Assembly (NCBI RefSeq): GCF_003097355.1
Contig: NZ_PYUI01000011.1
Coordinates: 62,001 to 126,000 of the forward strand
Direction of reading: 5' to 3'
DNA: 64,000 bases
DNA from: Arthrobacter sp. H-02-3
GTDB lineage: Bacteria > Actinomycetota > Actinomycetes > Actinomycetales > Micrococcaceae
This document shows positions 37,533 to 46,666 of the stretch, one piece after another; positions within the stretch are counted from its first letter, which is position 1, and each line of letters starts with the position of its first letter. Position numbers and translations under genes: made by a program. Under the pieces are notes generated by a model. The model did not search any database. It saw only the letters and a list, made by a program, of their open reading frames with translations, and had not been told where the DNA came from.

Positions 37533-38855
37533 GTGACGATCAAGTCCTCTGTAACCTCCACCGCATTCTCCCGCCGGGGATTCCTGGGCTTCGCCGCAGC
37601 CGCGGCGAGCGCACCTCTCCTCGCCGCGTGCGGCGGCGGCTCCGCCTCCCAGTCAGGCGGCAGCGGCGTCATCAAGTTCTGGGACATGCCGTGGGCCACC
37701 CCGGCCTACAACGATGCCGCCAAGAAGATCGCAGAGGGATACGCGCCGGCCTCGGGCAACCTCAAGGCCAGCTACCAGACCATCCAGTGGAACAACTTCT
37801 ACCAGACGTTCTCCTCGGCCATCGCCTCCAAGACCGGACCGGCGGTCTCCACCGGCGGCGGCTTCCAGGCCTTCCAGTTTGAGCAGCAGGGCCAGATCGC
37901 CTACGCGGACAAGGTCGTGGAGGAACTGAAGAAGAATGGCCAGTTCGATGATTTCCTCCCCGGAGTCCTGGAGCCGTTCAAGTCGGACAAGGGCTACGTG
38001 GCTGTCCCGTGGCAGCTGGACATGCGCGTGTTCTGGTACCGGAAGTCGCTCTTCGAGAAGGCCGGCGTGGACGTCCCCACGGACTGGGCCTCCCTGCTTG
38101 AGGCGGGCAAGAAGCTCAAGACCATCGGCGCCTTCGGCTTCGCGACCGGTTCCGGCGCCGGCAACAACATCGGCAACCACTCGATGATCATGATGATGGT
38201 CAACAACGGCGGCGGGGTGTTCACCCCGTCCGGTGAGCTCGATGTCATGAACGACCGCAACGTCGAAGCTATCGAGTTCCTCCTCGAAATGGTCTCCAAC
38301 GGCATCATCGACCCCGCCGCCGTCAGCTACACCACCGACAACCTCAATGCCCAGTGGAAGGACAGCAAGGCGGCCTTCGGCCCGTACGTCCTCGGCGTCC
38401 CGGCCCGTGTCGGCGACACCTCCGGGGACATCGTGGTGGCCAGCCCCATCGCCGGACCGCACGGGGACAAGGCCGGCCTGGTCTTCCCGAACAACATCAT
38501 GATGTACACAAACACGCCGTCACAGGCGTCGTCCGAGGCCTTCCTGGTTGCCTACATGGGGCAGCTGAAGCAGCTGTGGCAGCAGAAGCTCATGAACGCG
38601 CTGCCGGTCTTCAAGTCCATCACCGAACTCCCCGAATTCAGCAGCGACCCCAACAACGTCAAGATCGTCAAGGAATGGCAGCCGATCGCCAAGACCTTTG
38701 CGGCCCAGGGCAACTCGCTCAACGCCAACCTTGCCGTGCTCGACGGCGGGCAGGCCCTCAACCAGTTCACGCAGACCGTCCTCACGGGCAAGACCGACGC
38801 CAAGTCCGCGTTGCAGGCCTTCCAGTCCGGACTGCAATCCGTCCTGAAGAAGTAA
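37533..38855 (+). CDS. Sugar ABC transporter substrate-binding lipoprotein (Tat-type)
   Basis: A 440-residue extracellular binding protein of the CUT1/MalE-like family. The N-terminus SRRGFLGFAAAAASAPLLAAC combines a twin-arginine motif (SRRGFLG) with the lipobox LAAC, suggesting export by Tat and lipidation. Family blocks are KFWDMPWATPAYNDAA and a PWQLDMRVFWYRKSLFEKAG stretch lining the sugar cleft. GTG start, preceded by AAAGGAA. It precedes two permeases; the ATPase is not in the operon and presumably is a shared MsiK-type protein encoded elsewhere. Confidence 0.92.
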   Translation: MTIKSSVTSTAFSRRGFLGFAAAAASAPLLAACGGGSASQSGGSGVIKFWDMPWATPAYNDAAKKIAEGYAPASGNLKASYQTIQWNNFYQTFSSAIASKTGPAVSTGGGFQAFQFEQQGQIAYADKVVEELKKNGQFDDFLPGVLEPFKSDKGYVAVPWQLDMRVFWYRKSLFEKAGVDVPTDWASLLEAGKKLKTIGAFGFATGSGAGNNIGNHSMIMMMVNNGGGVFTPSGELDVMNDRNVEAIEFLLEMVSNGIIDPAAVSYTTDNLNAQWKDSKAAFGPYVLGVPARVGDTSGDIVVASPIAGPHGDKAGLVFPNNIMMYTNTPSQASSEAFLVAYMGQLKQLWQQKLMNALPVFKSITELPEFSSDPNNVKIVKEWQPIAKTFAAQGNSLNANLAVLDGGQALNQFTQTVLTGKTDAKSALQAFQSGLQSVLKK

Positions 38856-38867
38856 GCGGACCTTTCG

Positions 38868-39836
38868 ATGGCACTGACCACAGCCCAGACCGGCCTGAGC
38901 CGGGCCCGCCGGGGCGTTGCCCCCGGCGGGTCGGGCAAGCCCGCCAAACCTGCCAACCGCAAGAGCAAACTCAGCTCGCAGACCCGCAAGACATTCTTCT
39001 GGCTCCTGCTGCCCTCCGTCGTCCTGCTGGTCCTGATCCACGGCTACCCGCTCGCCTACGCCGGCGTCCAGGCCACCCACAACGGCTCGCTGATCGACAC
39101 CGGCGAGTTCGTCGGCCTCGAGAACTTCGCCAACGTCCTGGCCTCCGATGCCTTCTGGAAGGCGGCCCGCTTCACGCTGCTGTTCACGATCGTGGGTGTC
39201 TTCGGTTCCTGGCTCATGGGGCTCGGCCTGGCCCTGCTGCTGCGCACCAAGATTCCGGCCGGCGGAGTCTTCAAGGTCCTCCTGCTGCTGCCCTGGGTGG
39301 TCCCGATCGTGGTGTCCTCCACCGCCTGGAACTGGCTGCTGGGCACCCCGGACAGCCTCATCCCGAGCATGTTCCGGAACCTCGGCCTGGGCACACCGCT
39401 CTTCCTGGCGGACCCGACCCTCGCGGCCATCACCGTCATGGTGTTCAAGGTGTGGATCAGCTTCCCGTTCATGATGATGATGACCTCGGCGGCCCTGGCC
39501 TCGGTGGACACCACGGTCTATGAAGCCGCCAGCATGGACGGCGCGAGCCGCTGGCAGCAGTTCAGCCAGATCACCCTGCCGCTGATCGCCCGGTCCACCT
39601 ACATCAGCTGGATCCTCATGACGATCTTCTGTGTGAACGACTTCCCCACCATCTACCTGCTCACCGGCGGCGGGCCCGTGGACGCCACCACGTCCCTCGT
39701 GGTGCTGGCCTACCGGACCGTTTTCCAGGACTTCCAGACCGGACCGGGCGTCGCGATCGCCTTCCTCATGACCATCACCCTCGTGGTGGTGTCGGTCATC
39801 CTGTACCGCCAGATCCGAAAGTCGAGCGTCGAATAA
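38868..39836 (+). CDS. Sugar ABC transporter permease (MalF-type)
   Basis: A 322-residue CUT1 permease with a ~40-residue basic N-terminal tail and six membrane segments. The EAA loop is YEAASMDGASRWQQFSQITLP (about 218-238). It forms the channel with the next gene, which starts inside its stop codon (TAATG). Confidence 0.92.
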   Translation: MALTTAQTGLSRARRGVAPGGSGKPAKPANRKSKLSSQTRKTFFWLLLPSVVLLVLIHGYPLAYAGVQATHNGSLIDTGEFVGLENFANVLASDAFWKAARFTLLFTIVGVFGSWLMGLGLALLLRTKIPAGGVFKVLLLLPWVVPIVVSSTAWNWLLGTPDSLIPSMFRNLGLGTPLFLADPTLAAITVMVFKVWISFPFMMMMTSAALASVDTTVYEAASMDGASRWQQFSQITLPLIARSTYISWILMTIFCVNDFPTIYLLTGGGPVDATTSLVVLAYRTVFQDFQTGPGVAIAFLMTITLVVVSVILYRQIRKSSVE

Positions 39837-40729
39837 TGAGCGCAGTAGTCCACGCCCACCCCCAGTCCGGCCCGGTCCTCGGCGTCACCGGAACCGGCAA
39901 GCCCAACCGTGCCCTGTCCGACGCCGGCCTCCGCGGCCGCTGGTGGCGGTTCGCCTTGATCCTGGCCATCACCGCCGTCGTGCTCGTGCCCATCATGGTC
40001 ACCGTGGTGCTCGCCGTCACCCCCGGGCCCACCAGCACGTCCACCGGCTTCACGCTGGAGAACTTCGGCTCCGTGTTCTCGCAGACGCTGGCCTCGACCT
40101 GGCTGCAGAACAGCCTCATCACCACGCTCAGCACCGTGGTGGTCTCGGTGGCCGTCGCCGCGCCGGCAGGCTATGTCCTCTCCCGCGGCCGCAGCAAGGC
40201 AGTCTCCGGCTACTCCCTGCTCCTGTTCGTCATGCAGTCGCTGCCCATCATCACCTCCGTGGTGCCGCTGTTCATCCTCTTCGCCGGCATGGGCCTCGTG
40301 GACAACCTGATGGGCCTGACCATCATCTACGTCGGTTCCACCATGACCGTGGCGACCTGGATGATGGCCGCCTACTTCGATTCCATCCCCATCAGCTTGG
40401 AAGAGGCATCCTGGATCGACGGCTGCTCCGTCTTCGGCAGCTTCACCAAGGTGGTGCTGCGGAACTCCCTCCCGGGCGTCCTCTCCACCGCGATCTTCGC
40501 CTTCCTGCTGGCCTGGAACGACTACCTGGTGGCCATCGTGTTCCTGCGCTCCACAGAAATCTTCACCCTGCCCATGGGCGTGCAGTCCTTCTTCCAGCAG
40601 AATCAAACTGACTGGACATCCGTCATGGCCTTGGCCGTGATCATGATGCTCCCGCCCATCATCGTCTTCGCCGCCCTCAACAAGTACTTCAGCGTCGGCG
40701 GCATCGGCGGATCCCTCGCCGGCCGCTAG
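39836..40729 (+). CDS. Sugar ABC transporter permease (MalG-type)
   Basis: A 297-residue permease, partner of the preceding one. Six membrane segments; EAA loop SLEEASWIDGCSVFGSFTKV (about 187-206). The usual MalG C-terminal feature (KYFSVGGIGGSLAG) is present. Confidence 0.92.
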   Translation: MSAVVHAHPQSGPVLGVTGTGKPNRALSDAGLRGRWWRFALILAITAVVLVPIMVTVVLAVTPGPTSTSTGFTLENFGSVFSQTLASTWLQNSLITTLSTVVVSVAVAAPAGYVLSRGRSKAVSGYSLLLFVMQSLPIITSVVPLFILFAGMGLVDNLMGLTIIYVGSTMTVATWMMAAYFDSIPISLEEASWIDGCSVFGSFTKVVLRNSLPGVLSTAIFAFLLAWNDYLVAIVFLRSTEIFTLPMGVQSFFQQNQTDWTSVMALAVIMMLPPIIVFAALNKYFSVGGIGGSLAGR

Positions 40730-40816
40730 ACACCTGGCTCCACCCCCGACGTCGGCCGGCTAGCCGCAGGGCCGCTCCCCTACTTGAGAACAACCGACTC
40801 CCCGCAAAGGAACGCA

Positions 40817-41572
40817 ATGTCCTACTCAATCCAGCTGTACACCCTCCGCAACGCCCTGCAGGAAGACCTGCCCGGCACCATCAAGAAGGTTGCCGAGCTC
40901 GGCTTCACCCAGGTGGAGCCCTACAACTTCGTCGCCACGGCCGCCGAGCTCGGCGCGGCTCTGAAGGCGAACGGCCTGACCGCCCCGTCCGGCCACGCCC
41001 CGCTGCTGAGCCAGGACCAGGACGAGATCTTCGCCGCGGCCAAGGAACTGGGCATCAACACGGTCATCGATCCCTACCTCCCGGCCGAGCACTGGCAGTC
41101 CGCCCAGGACATCCAGGCCACCGCCGCGAAACTCAATGCCGCCGCCAAGAAGGGTGCCGGGTACGGCATCCGCGTCGGCTACCACAACCACGCCTGGGAG
41201 CTGGAGTCCAGTATCGATGGCCAGACCGCCCTGGAGTACTTCGAAGGACTCCTGGACCCGGAACTTGTCCTAGAGGTGGACACCTACTGGGCCGCCGTCG
41301 GCGGCCAGGACCCGGTTGCCCTCCTTGAGCGCCTCGGCGACCGGGTCAAGTTCATCCACATCAAGGACGGCCCCGTCTCCACGGACACCAAGGCCCAGCA
41401 GCCCGCCGGTCAGGGCAAAATTCCCGTGTGGGATGTCATCGAGGCGGCGCAGTCCCTTGAGGTCGGCGTCGTGGAGTTTGACGACTACTCCGGCGACATC
41501 TTCGACGGCATCGCCCAGTCCCTGGGCTACCTGCAGAGCGGTTCCGCCAGCGCCAAGGGCGTGAACGCATGA
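40817..41572 (+). CDS. Sugar phosphate isomerase/epimerase-family protein (short)
   Basis: A 251-residue TIM barrel of the AP-endonuclease-2 superfamily, shorter than the other two in the window. Metal-site candidates are E in VEPYNF, E/D in LVLEVDTYW, H/D in KFIHIKDGP and E in VVEFDDY. Related proteins in oxidation-elimination clusters act on 3-keto-glycosides. AAAGGA precedes ATG 40817. Its stop overlaps the next ATG (ATGA). Confidence 0.85.
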   Translation: MSYSIQLYTLRNALQEDLPGTIKKVAELGFTQVEPYNFVATAAELGAALKANGLTAPSGHAPLLSQDQDEIFAAAKELGINTVIDPYLPAEHWQSAQDIQATAAKLNAAAKKGAGYGIRVGYHNHAWELESSIDGQTALEYFEGLLDPELVLEVDTYWAAVGGQDPVALLERLGDRVKFIHIKDGPVSTDTKAQQPAGQGKIPVWDVIEAAQSLEVGVVEFDDYSGDIFDGIAQSLGYLQSGSASAKGVNA

Positions 41573-42687
41573 GCACCGCAGCACCCGGACGCGGCCCGGT
41601 GGGCGTTGCCGTCATCGGCGCCGGAAACATCAGCAAGCAGTACCTGGACAACCTGACCGTCTTCCCCGACCTCAAGGTCCATGTGATCGCCGACCTCTTC
41701 GAAGAGGCTGCCGAGGCGCGCGCCAAGGAATACGGCATCCCGGAGTGGGGCGGCGTGGATGCGGCCCTGAACCACCCCGACGTCGAGATCATCGTGAACC
41801 TGACCATCCCGGCAGCGCACGTGGAGGTGGCGACGGCCGCCGTCAACGCCGGCAAACACGTCTGGACGGAAAAGCCGTTCTCGCTGGACCGCGAATCGGG
41901 CCTGGGCCTGCTGAAGGCCGCCGACGCCGCGGGGCTGCGGCTGGGCTGCGCCCCGGACACGTTCCTGGGGGCCGGGCTGCAGACCGCGCGGCGGCTGATC
42001 GAACGCGGCGACATCGGCACCCCGCTGACCGCCATGACCACGTTCCAGACTCCCGGCCCGGAATCCTGGCACCCCAACCCGGCCTTCTTGTTCCAGTACG
42101 GCGCCGGCCCCCTGTTCGACATGGGCCCGTACTACCTCACGGCTCTGGTCCAGACGTTCGGGTCCGTGCGCCGCGTGGCCGCCACCGGGTCCAAGGCCAA
42201 GGAAGTCCGGATGATCGGCTCCGGGCCCAAGGCCGGCGAGGAATTCACGGTCGAGGTCCCCACCCACGTCTCCGCGATGGCCCAGTTCGAGTCCGGCGCG
42301 TCCTCCCACAGCGTCTTTTCGTTCGAGTCACCCCGGCTGCGGATGGGCTTTGTGGAGATCACCGGGACCGAGGCCACCATCTCGCTGCCGGACCCGAACT
42401 ACTTCGACGGGGACGTCAGGCTCTGGCGCGCCGGCGACGAGGAGTGGACTGTTATCCCGGCGACCGGCCCCAGCCAGGGCCGCGGCATGGGCGTGCTGGA
42501 CATGGCACGCTCCATCCGCGCCGGCGTCCCGCACCGCGCCACCGGCAACCTTGCCTACCACGTCCTGGACACCATGGTCTCGATCTCCGAGTCGATCGAT
42601 TCCGGCGCGTTCGTCGACGTGGAAAGCTCCGCCCCCGCCTCCGCAGCCCTCCCCGAGGACTGGGACCCCACCGCTTCCACACTCTAG
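41569..42687 (+). CDS. Gfo/Idh/MocA-family oxidoreductase
   Basis: A 372-residue sugar dehydrogenase type protein. Rossmann AVIGAGNISKQYL (about 13-25), TEKPFSLDRESG (EKP), and GAGPLFDMGPYYLTALVQTF (D-x-GPYY) as the catalytic block of the C-terminal domain. Coupled to the TIM-barrel gene before it, suggesting the two handle successive steps. Confidence 0.9.
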   Translation: MSTAAPGRGPVGVAVIGAGNISKQYLDNLTVFPDLKVHVIADLFEEAAEARAKEYGIPEWGGVDAALNHPDVEIIVNLTIPAAHVEVATAAVNAGKHVWTEKPFSLDRESGLGLLKAADAAGLRLGCAPDTFLGAGLQTARRLIERGDIGTPLTAMTTFQTPGPESWHPNPAFLFQYGAGPLFDMGPYYLTALVQTFGSVRRVAATGSKAKEVRMIGSGPKAGEEFTVEVPTHVSAMAQFESGASSHSVFSFESPRLRMGFVEITGTEATISLPDPNYFDGDVRLWRAGDEEWTVIPATGPSQGRGMGVLDMARSIRAGVPHRATGNLAYHVLDTMVSISESIDSGAFVDVESSAPASAALPEDWDPTASTL

Positions 42688-42696
42688 GAACCAGTA

Positions 42697-43890
42697 ATGA
42701 ACTCCCACGAAACTACCCCCGGATCTTCCCCCTTGGGAGTGGCCATGATCGGGTACGCGTTCATGGGCAAGGCCCACTCGAATGCCTGGCGGAATGTTGC
42801 CAGCTACTTCGACGTCCCGGCCTTCGAACGTCGCGTGCTGGTCGGACGCGACCCCGCCGGGGTGGCGGAGGCCGCCGCGAAATACGGCTGGGCCGAGTCC
42901 TCCACCGACTGGCGCGAGGTGATCGCCAGGGACGACATCCAGATCGTCGATATCTGCGCCCCGGGCTGGATGCACGCGGAAATCGCCATCGCCGCCCTGG
43001 CCGCCGGCAAGCACGTCCTGGTCGAAAAGCCGCTGGCCAACACCCTGGCCGAGGCCGAGGCCATGGCGGAGGCCGCCCGGGCCGCCCGGACCCGGGGCGT
43101 GCAGTCCATGATCGGATTCAACTACCGCCGGGTCCCCGCCCTAGCCCTCGCAAAGGAGCTGATCGCGGAGGGCCGGCTCGGCACCATCCGGCACGTCCGT
43201 GCCGCGTACCTGCAAGACTGGCTCGTGGACCCGGACTCGCCCATGACCTGGCGGCTGAACAAGGACACCGCAGGGTCCGGGGCGCTCGGCGACATCGCCA
43301 GCCACGCGATCGACCAGGTGCTGTTCCTCCTCGGCGGCCAGGTCACCGAGGTCTCCGGCCGGCTGCACACCTTCACCCCGCAGCGCCCCGGCGCCACCGG
43401 GCTGGAGGACGTGACAGTCGACGACGCCGCCTGGGCCACGCTGACCCTCGCCTCCGGGGCCATCGCCTCCGTGGAGGTCTCCCGGGTGGCCACCGGCCAG
43501 AAGAACTCGCTCAAGCTGGAGATCTACGGCGACAAGGGAGCCCTGCTGTTCGATCTCGAGGACCTCAACGAGCTCGGCTTCCTCGACGCCACCCTGCCCG
43601 TGAGGGAACAGGGCTTCCGCCGCATCCTGGTCAACGAGCCCGAGCACCCGTACGTGGACGCGTGGTGGCCGCAGGGCCACGTGCTCGGCTGGGAACACAC
43701 GTTCACGCACGAAATCCGCGACTTCCTCGTGGCGGTGGGCACCGGAACCACGCCGTCGCCGTCGTTCGAGGACGGCCTGAACGTCCAGCGGATCCTCGCC
43801 GCCGTGGAAGAAAGCGCCGCGGCCAAGAGTTCGCTCATCCAGCTCGCCCCGTCCGCACCGACCACCCAGCCCGCTACCGAAAGAGCCTGA
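42697..43890 (+). CDS. Gfo/Idh/MocA-family oxidoreductase
   Basis: A 397-residue member. AMIGYAFMGKAHSNAWRN (about 10-27) is the nucleotide site with G-Y-A-F-M-G in place of G-x-G-x-x-G, found in a known subset. VEKPLANTLAEAE carries EKP; DTAGSGALGDIASHAIDQVL gives the catalytic Asp/His. Followed after 1 bp by a TIM-barrel gene, the second such dehydrogenase-isomerase pair in the operon. Confidence 0.9.
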   Translation: MNSHETTPGSSPLGVAMIGYAFMGKAHSNAWRNVASYFDVPAFERRVLVGRDPAGVAEAAAKYGWAESSTDWREVIARDDIQIVDICAPGWMHAEIAIAALAAGKHVLVEKPLANTLAEAEAMAEAARAARTRGVQSMIGFNYRRVPALALAKELIAEGRLGTIRHVRAAYLQDWLVDPDSPMTWRLNKDTAGSGALGDIASHAIDQVLFLLGGQVTEVSGRLHTFTPQRPGATGLEDVTVDDAAWATLTLASGAIASVEVSRVATGQKNSLKLEIYGDKGALLFDLEDLNELGFLDATLPVREQGFRRILVNEPEHPYVDAWWPQGHVLGWEHTFTHEIRDFLVAVGTGTTPSPSFEDGLNVQRILAAVEESAAAKSSLIQLAPSAPTTQPATERA

Positions 43891-43891
43891 C

Positions 43892-44887
43892 ATGCCCCGC
43901 CCGTACACCCTGTTCACCGGCCAGTGGGCCGATCTCCCCTTCGAGGAAGTCGCACGCCTGGCCTCCGGCTGGGGCTACGACGGCCTGGAAATCGCCGTCT
44001 CCGGCGACCACTTGGACGCCTGGCGCTGGGACGAACCCGGCTACGTCGAATCCAAACTCGCCGTCCTGGAAAAGTACAACCTCAAGGTCTGGGCCATCTC
44101 CAACCACCTCAAGGGCCAGGCCGTGTGCGATGACCCGATCGACTTCCGGCACGAGGCCATCGTCGGGGCGCGCGTGTGGGGCGACGGCGAGCCCGAAGGC
44201 GTGCGCCAACGTGCCGCGGAGGAAATGAAGCACACCGCCCGGCTCGCCAAGGCCCTCGGCGTGGACACCGTGGTCGGGTTCACCGGGTCCTCCATCTGGC
44301 AGTACGTCGCGATGTTCCCGCCCGTGCCGGAGAAGGTCATCGAGGCCGGATACCAGGACTTCGCTGACCGCTGGAACCCCATCCTGGACGTCTTCGACGA
44401 ATGCGGGGTCCGGTTCGCCCACGAGGTCCACCCCTCCGAGATCGCCTACGACTACTGGACCACCGTCCGCACCCTCGAGGCGATCGGCCATCGCGAGGCC
44501 TTCGGCCTGAACTGGGACCCGTCCCACTTCATGTGGCAGGGCATCGACCCCGTCTCCTTCATCTGGGACTTCAAGGACCGGATCTACCACGTCGACTGCA
44601 AGGACACCAAGCTGCGCCCCACCGGCCGGAACACCGTCATGGGCTCGCACCTGCCCTGGGGCGACCCGCGCCGCGGCTGGGACTTCGTCTCCGCCGGCCG
44701 CGGGGACGTGCCCTGGGAATCGTCCTTCCGCGCCCTCACCGCGATCGGCTACGACGGCCCCATCTCCATCGAGTGGGAGGACGCCGGAATGGACCGGCTC
44801 CACGGCGCCCCCGAAGCCCTCGCCGCCCTCAAGAAGTTCGACTTCCCGGCCTCGAACACCTCCTTCGACGCCGCCTTCAAACAGTGA
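43892..44887 (+). CDS. Sugar phosphate isomerase/epimerase-family protein
   Basis: A 331-residue TIM barrel. Metal-ligand candidates are E in FAHEVHPSE, D/H in NWDPSHFMWQG, H/D in RIYHVDCKD and E in ISIEWED, a complete set for this superfamily. The long insert with GRGDVPWE near 270 is usual for members in glycoside-oxidation clusters. Starts 1 bp after the preceding Gfo stop. Confidence 0.88.
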   Translation: MPRPYTLFTGQWADLPFEEVARLASGWGYDGLEIAVSGDHLDAWRWDEPGYVESKLAVLEKYNLKVWAISNHLKGQAVCDDPIDFRHEAIVGARVWGDGEPEGVRQRAAEEMKHTARLAKALGVDTVVGFTGSSIWQYVAMFPPVPEKVIEAGYQDFADRWNPILDVFDECGVRFAHEVHPSEIAYDYWTTVRTLEAIGHREAFGLNWDPSHFMWQGIDPVSFIWDFKDRIYHVDCKDTKLRPTGRNTVMGSHLPWGDPRRGWDFVSAGRGDVPWESSFRALTAIGYDGPISIEWEDAGMDRLHGAPEALAALKKFDFPASNTSFDAAFKQ

Positions 44888-44897
44888 GGGCACGTTC

Positions 44898-45761
44898 ATG
44901 TCAGGCATTGAAACGTCCGACGGCGGCGACCGTTTTGTCCCGCTGTTCGACGGCACCACTTTGGCTGGCTGGCGATCGGTACCCCGCGTCTACGGCACCG
45001 AGTATCCGGGCGGTCCGGCCCTCTCGGAACGCTTTGCCGCCCTGGGTTTGACCCCGCCGGTGGAACCCGAGAAGCACCCGGCCCGCTGGTTCGTGGAAGA
45101 CGGCGTCCTGGTCGGCGAGCAGGACGCCCCCGGCAGCGGTTACGGCGGCTACCTGGTGAGCGAGCAGGCATTCGGCGACTTCGAACTCGTGCTGGAAATG
45201 CGCCCCGACTGGCCGGCAGACACCGGCGTCATGATCCGGCGCCGGCCGGATACTTGGGAAGGCTTCCAGGTCTTGGTGGACCACCGTCCCTCCGGCGGTA
45301 TCGGCGGGTTCTTCGGCAACGGCCTGGCGAGCTTCTCCGCCGTACCCTTCGCCGTCAACGTGGCCATGGACGCTGACGGGCGACCCACGGGTTTGATTGC
45401 GGACAACCCGGCCACGTCGGTGGAGCCCGTCACGGAAGAAAAGCGTGGCCGCCTGAAGCACGCCGCCGACGTCGAGGACTTCCTTAACGTCTGGCGATGG
45501 AACGGCTGGAACGAACTCCGCATCCGCTGCGTCGGCGCCCTGCCGGTCATCACCACCTGGGTCAACGGTCTCAAGATCGCCGAACTGGACACCGCTACGC
45601 TGGACTCGCCGAACTACAACCCGGCAGATGTCCTGGGTGTTCTCGGAGAGCGCGGTCACATCGCCTTGGAAGTCCACGACAACGACTCCATGTTCGGCGA
45701 GGCCCGCTGGGGCAAGGGCGCGCAGTGCCGGTGGCGGAACATCCGGATCAAGGAACTCTGA
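44898..45761 (+). CDS. DUF1080 protein, 3-keto-glycoside hydrolase type
   Basis: A 287-residue concanavalin-like jelly-roll protein of the DUF1080 / 3-keto-disaccharide hydrolase family, starting with the typical FVPLFDGTTLAGWRSV; later EVHDNDSMFGEARWGKGAQC. Some family members hydrolyse 3-keto-glycosides after oxidation. Unlike many it lacks a signal peptide, so it would act in the cytoplasm on imported, oxidised glycoside. GAGGG 8 nt before ATG. Confidence 0.85.
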   Translation: MSGIETSDGGDRFVPLFDGTTLAGWRSVPRVYGTEYPGGPALSERFAALGLTPPVEPEKHPARWFVEDGVLVGEQDAPGSGYGGYLVSEQAFGDFELVLEMRPDWPADTGVMIRRRPDTWEGFQVLVDHRPSGGIGGFFGNGLASFSAVPFAVNVAMDADGRPTGLIADNPATSVEPVTEEKRGRLKHAADVEDFLNVWRWNGWNELRIRCVGALPVITTWVNGLKIAELDTATLDSPNYNPADVLGVLGERGHIALEVHDNDSMFGEARWGKGAQCRWRNIRIKEL

Positions 45762-45763
45762 GC

Positions 45764-46666
45764 ATGCTGCGTACCCTTCAGACCGGCCAGCGCTGCGAGG
45801 TCTGGATAGCGTCCGTCACAGGCGAATCCGAACTTGTCTACAGCACCGACGAGCTCCTCCTCGAAGCGCCCAACTGGACCCTTGACGGCTCGGCCCTCAT
45901 CCTCAACGGGGACGGGAAGCTGTGGCGGTTTGAGTTGCCCGGCCGGTCCATCAGCCAGGTCCCGCTGACCGGCATCCCCGACCTCAACAACGACCACGTC
46001 CTGGCACCCGACGGCACCGGCATCTTCCTCTCGGCGAACGACGGCCACATCTACCGGGCAGCTTTGAGTGGAGGTCCGGCGGAGCGGATCACCGACGCCG
46101 ACGGCTCCTTCCACTTCCTGCACGGCGTCAGCCCGGATGGATCCCAGCTGGCATACGTCGGCATCGAGGGCGGAGACTTTACGCAGCCGGGCCGCCTCAG
46201 GACCATACCGTCCGACGGCGGCGCTACCGCCGGCGTCGATGTCGGCCCCGGCCATTGCGACGGACCGGAATACTCGCCCGACGGAAAGTGGCTCTACCTG
46301 AACACGGAGTCCTTCAGCGCTCTCCACGGCCACGCCCAGCTTGCCCGAGTCCAGGTTGACGGAAGCGATTTCGAGCACCTCCTAGAGAGCGAAACCGTCG
46401 ACTGGTTCCCGCATCTATCCCCCGACGGCGGCTGGGCCAGCTACATCCGTTTCCCCCGCGGCACTGAGGGCCACCCCGCGGACCTGCCGGTCGCCGTCGT
46501 GCTTGTCTCCACCAGCGACTGGACCGCACCGCTTCACACCTGGCCCCTCTTCGGCGGCCAAGGAACCCTCAACGTTAATAGTTGGTCGCCGGATTCCAGG
46601 CGCTTTGCGTTTGTGGCTTACCCGCTGGCCACCACCGACTCACCAAAGGACCAAGCACGTGACTAA
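45764..46666 (+). CDS. TolB/PD40-type beta-propeller protein
   Basis: A 300-residue protein made of WD40-like TolB/PD40 repeats: LEAPNWTLDGSALILNGDGK, HGVSPDGSQLAYVG, GPEYSPDGKWLYLNTE, FPHLSPDGGWASYI, NVNSWSPDSRRFAFV. The repeats suggest a 5- to 6-bladed propeller. No signal peptide, so cytoplasmic. It resembles oligogalacturonate-lyase-like propellers in sugar clusters but no catalytic site can be assigned. Overlaps the next gene by 8 bp. Confidence 0.82.
   Translation: MLRTLQTGQRCEVWIASVTGESELVYSTDELLLEAPNWTLDGSALILNGDGKLWRFELPGRSISQVPLTGIPDLNNDHVLAPDGTGIFLSANDGHIYRAALSGGPAERITDADGSFHFLHGVSPDGSQLAYVGIEGGDFTQPGRLRTIPSDGGATAGVDVGPGHCDGPEYSPDGKWLYLNTESFSALHGHAQLARVQVDGSDFEHLLESETVDWFPHLSPDGGWASYIRFPRGTEGHPADLPVAVVLVSTSDWTAPLHTWPLFGGQGTLNVNSWSPDSRRFAFVAYPLATTDSPKDQARD

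Noticed and set aside
41745..44228. 827-codon open frame on the plus strand
   Set aside because: It runs out of frame across three well-supported genes (Gfo, Gfo, TIM-barrel); its translation is Arg/Gly/Pro-rich with no domain, typical of high-GC shadow frames.
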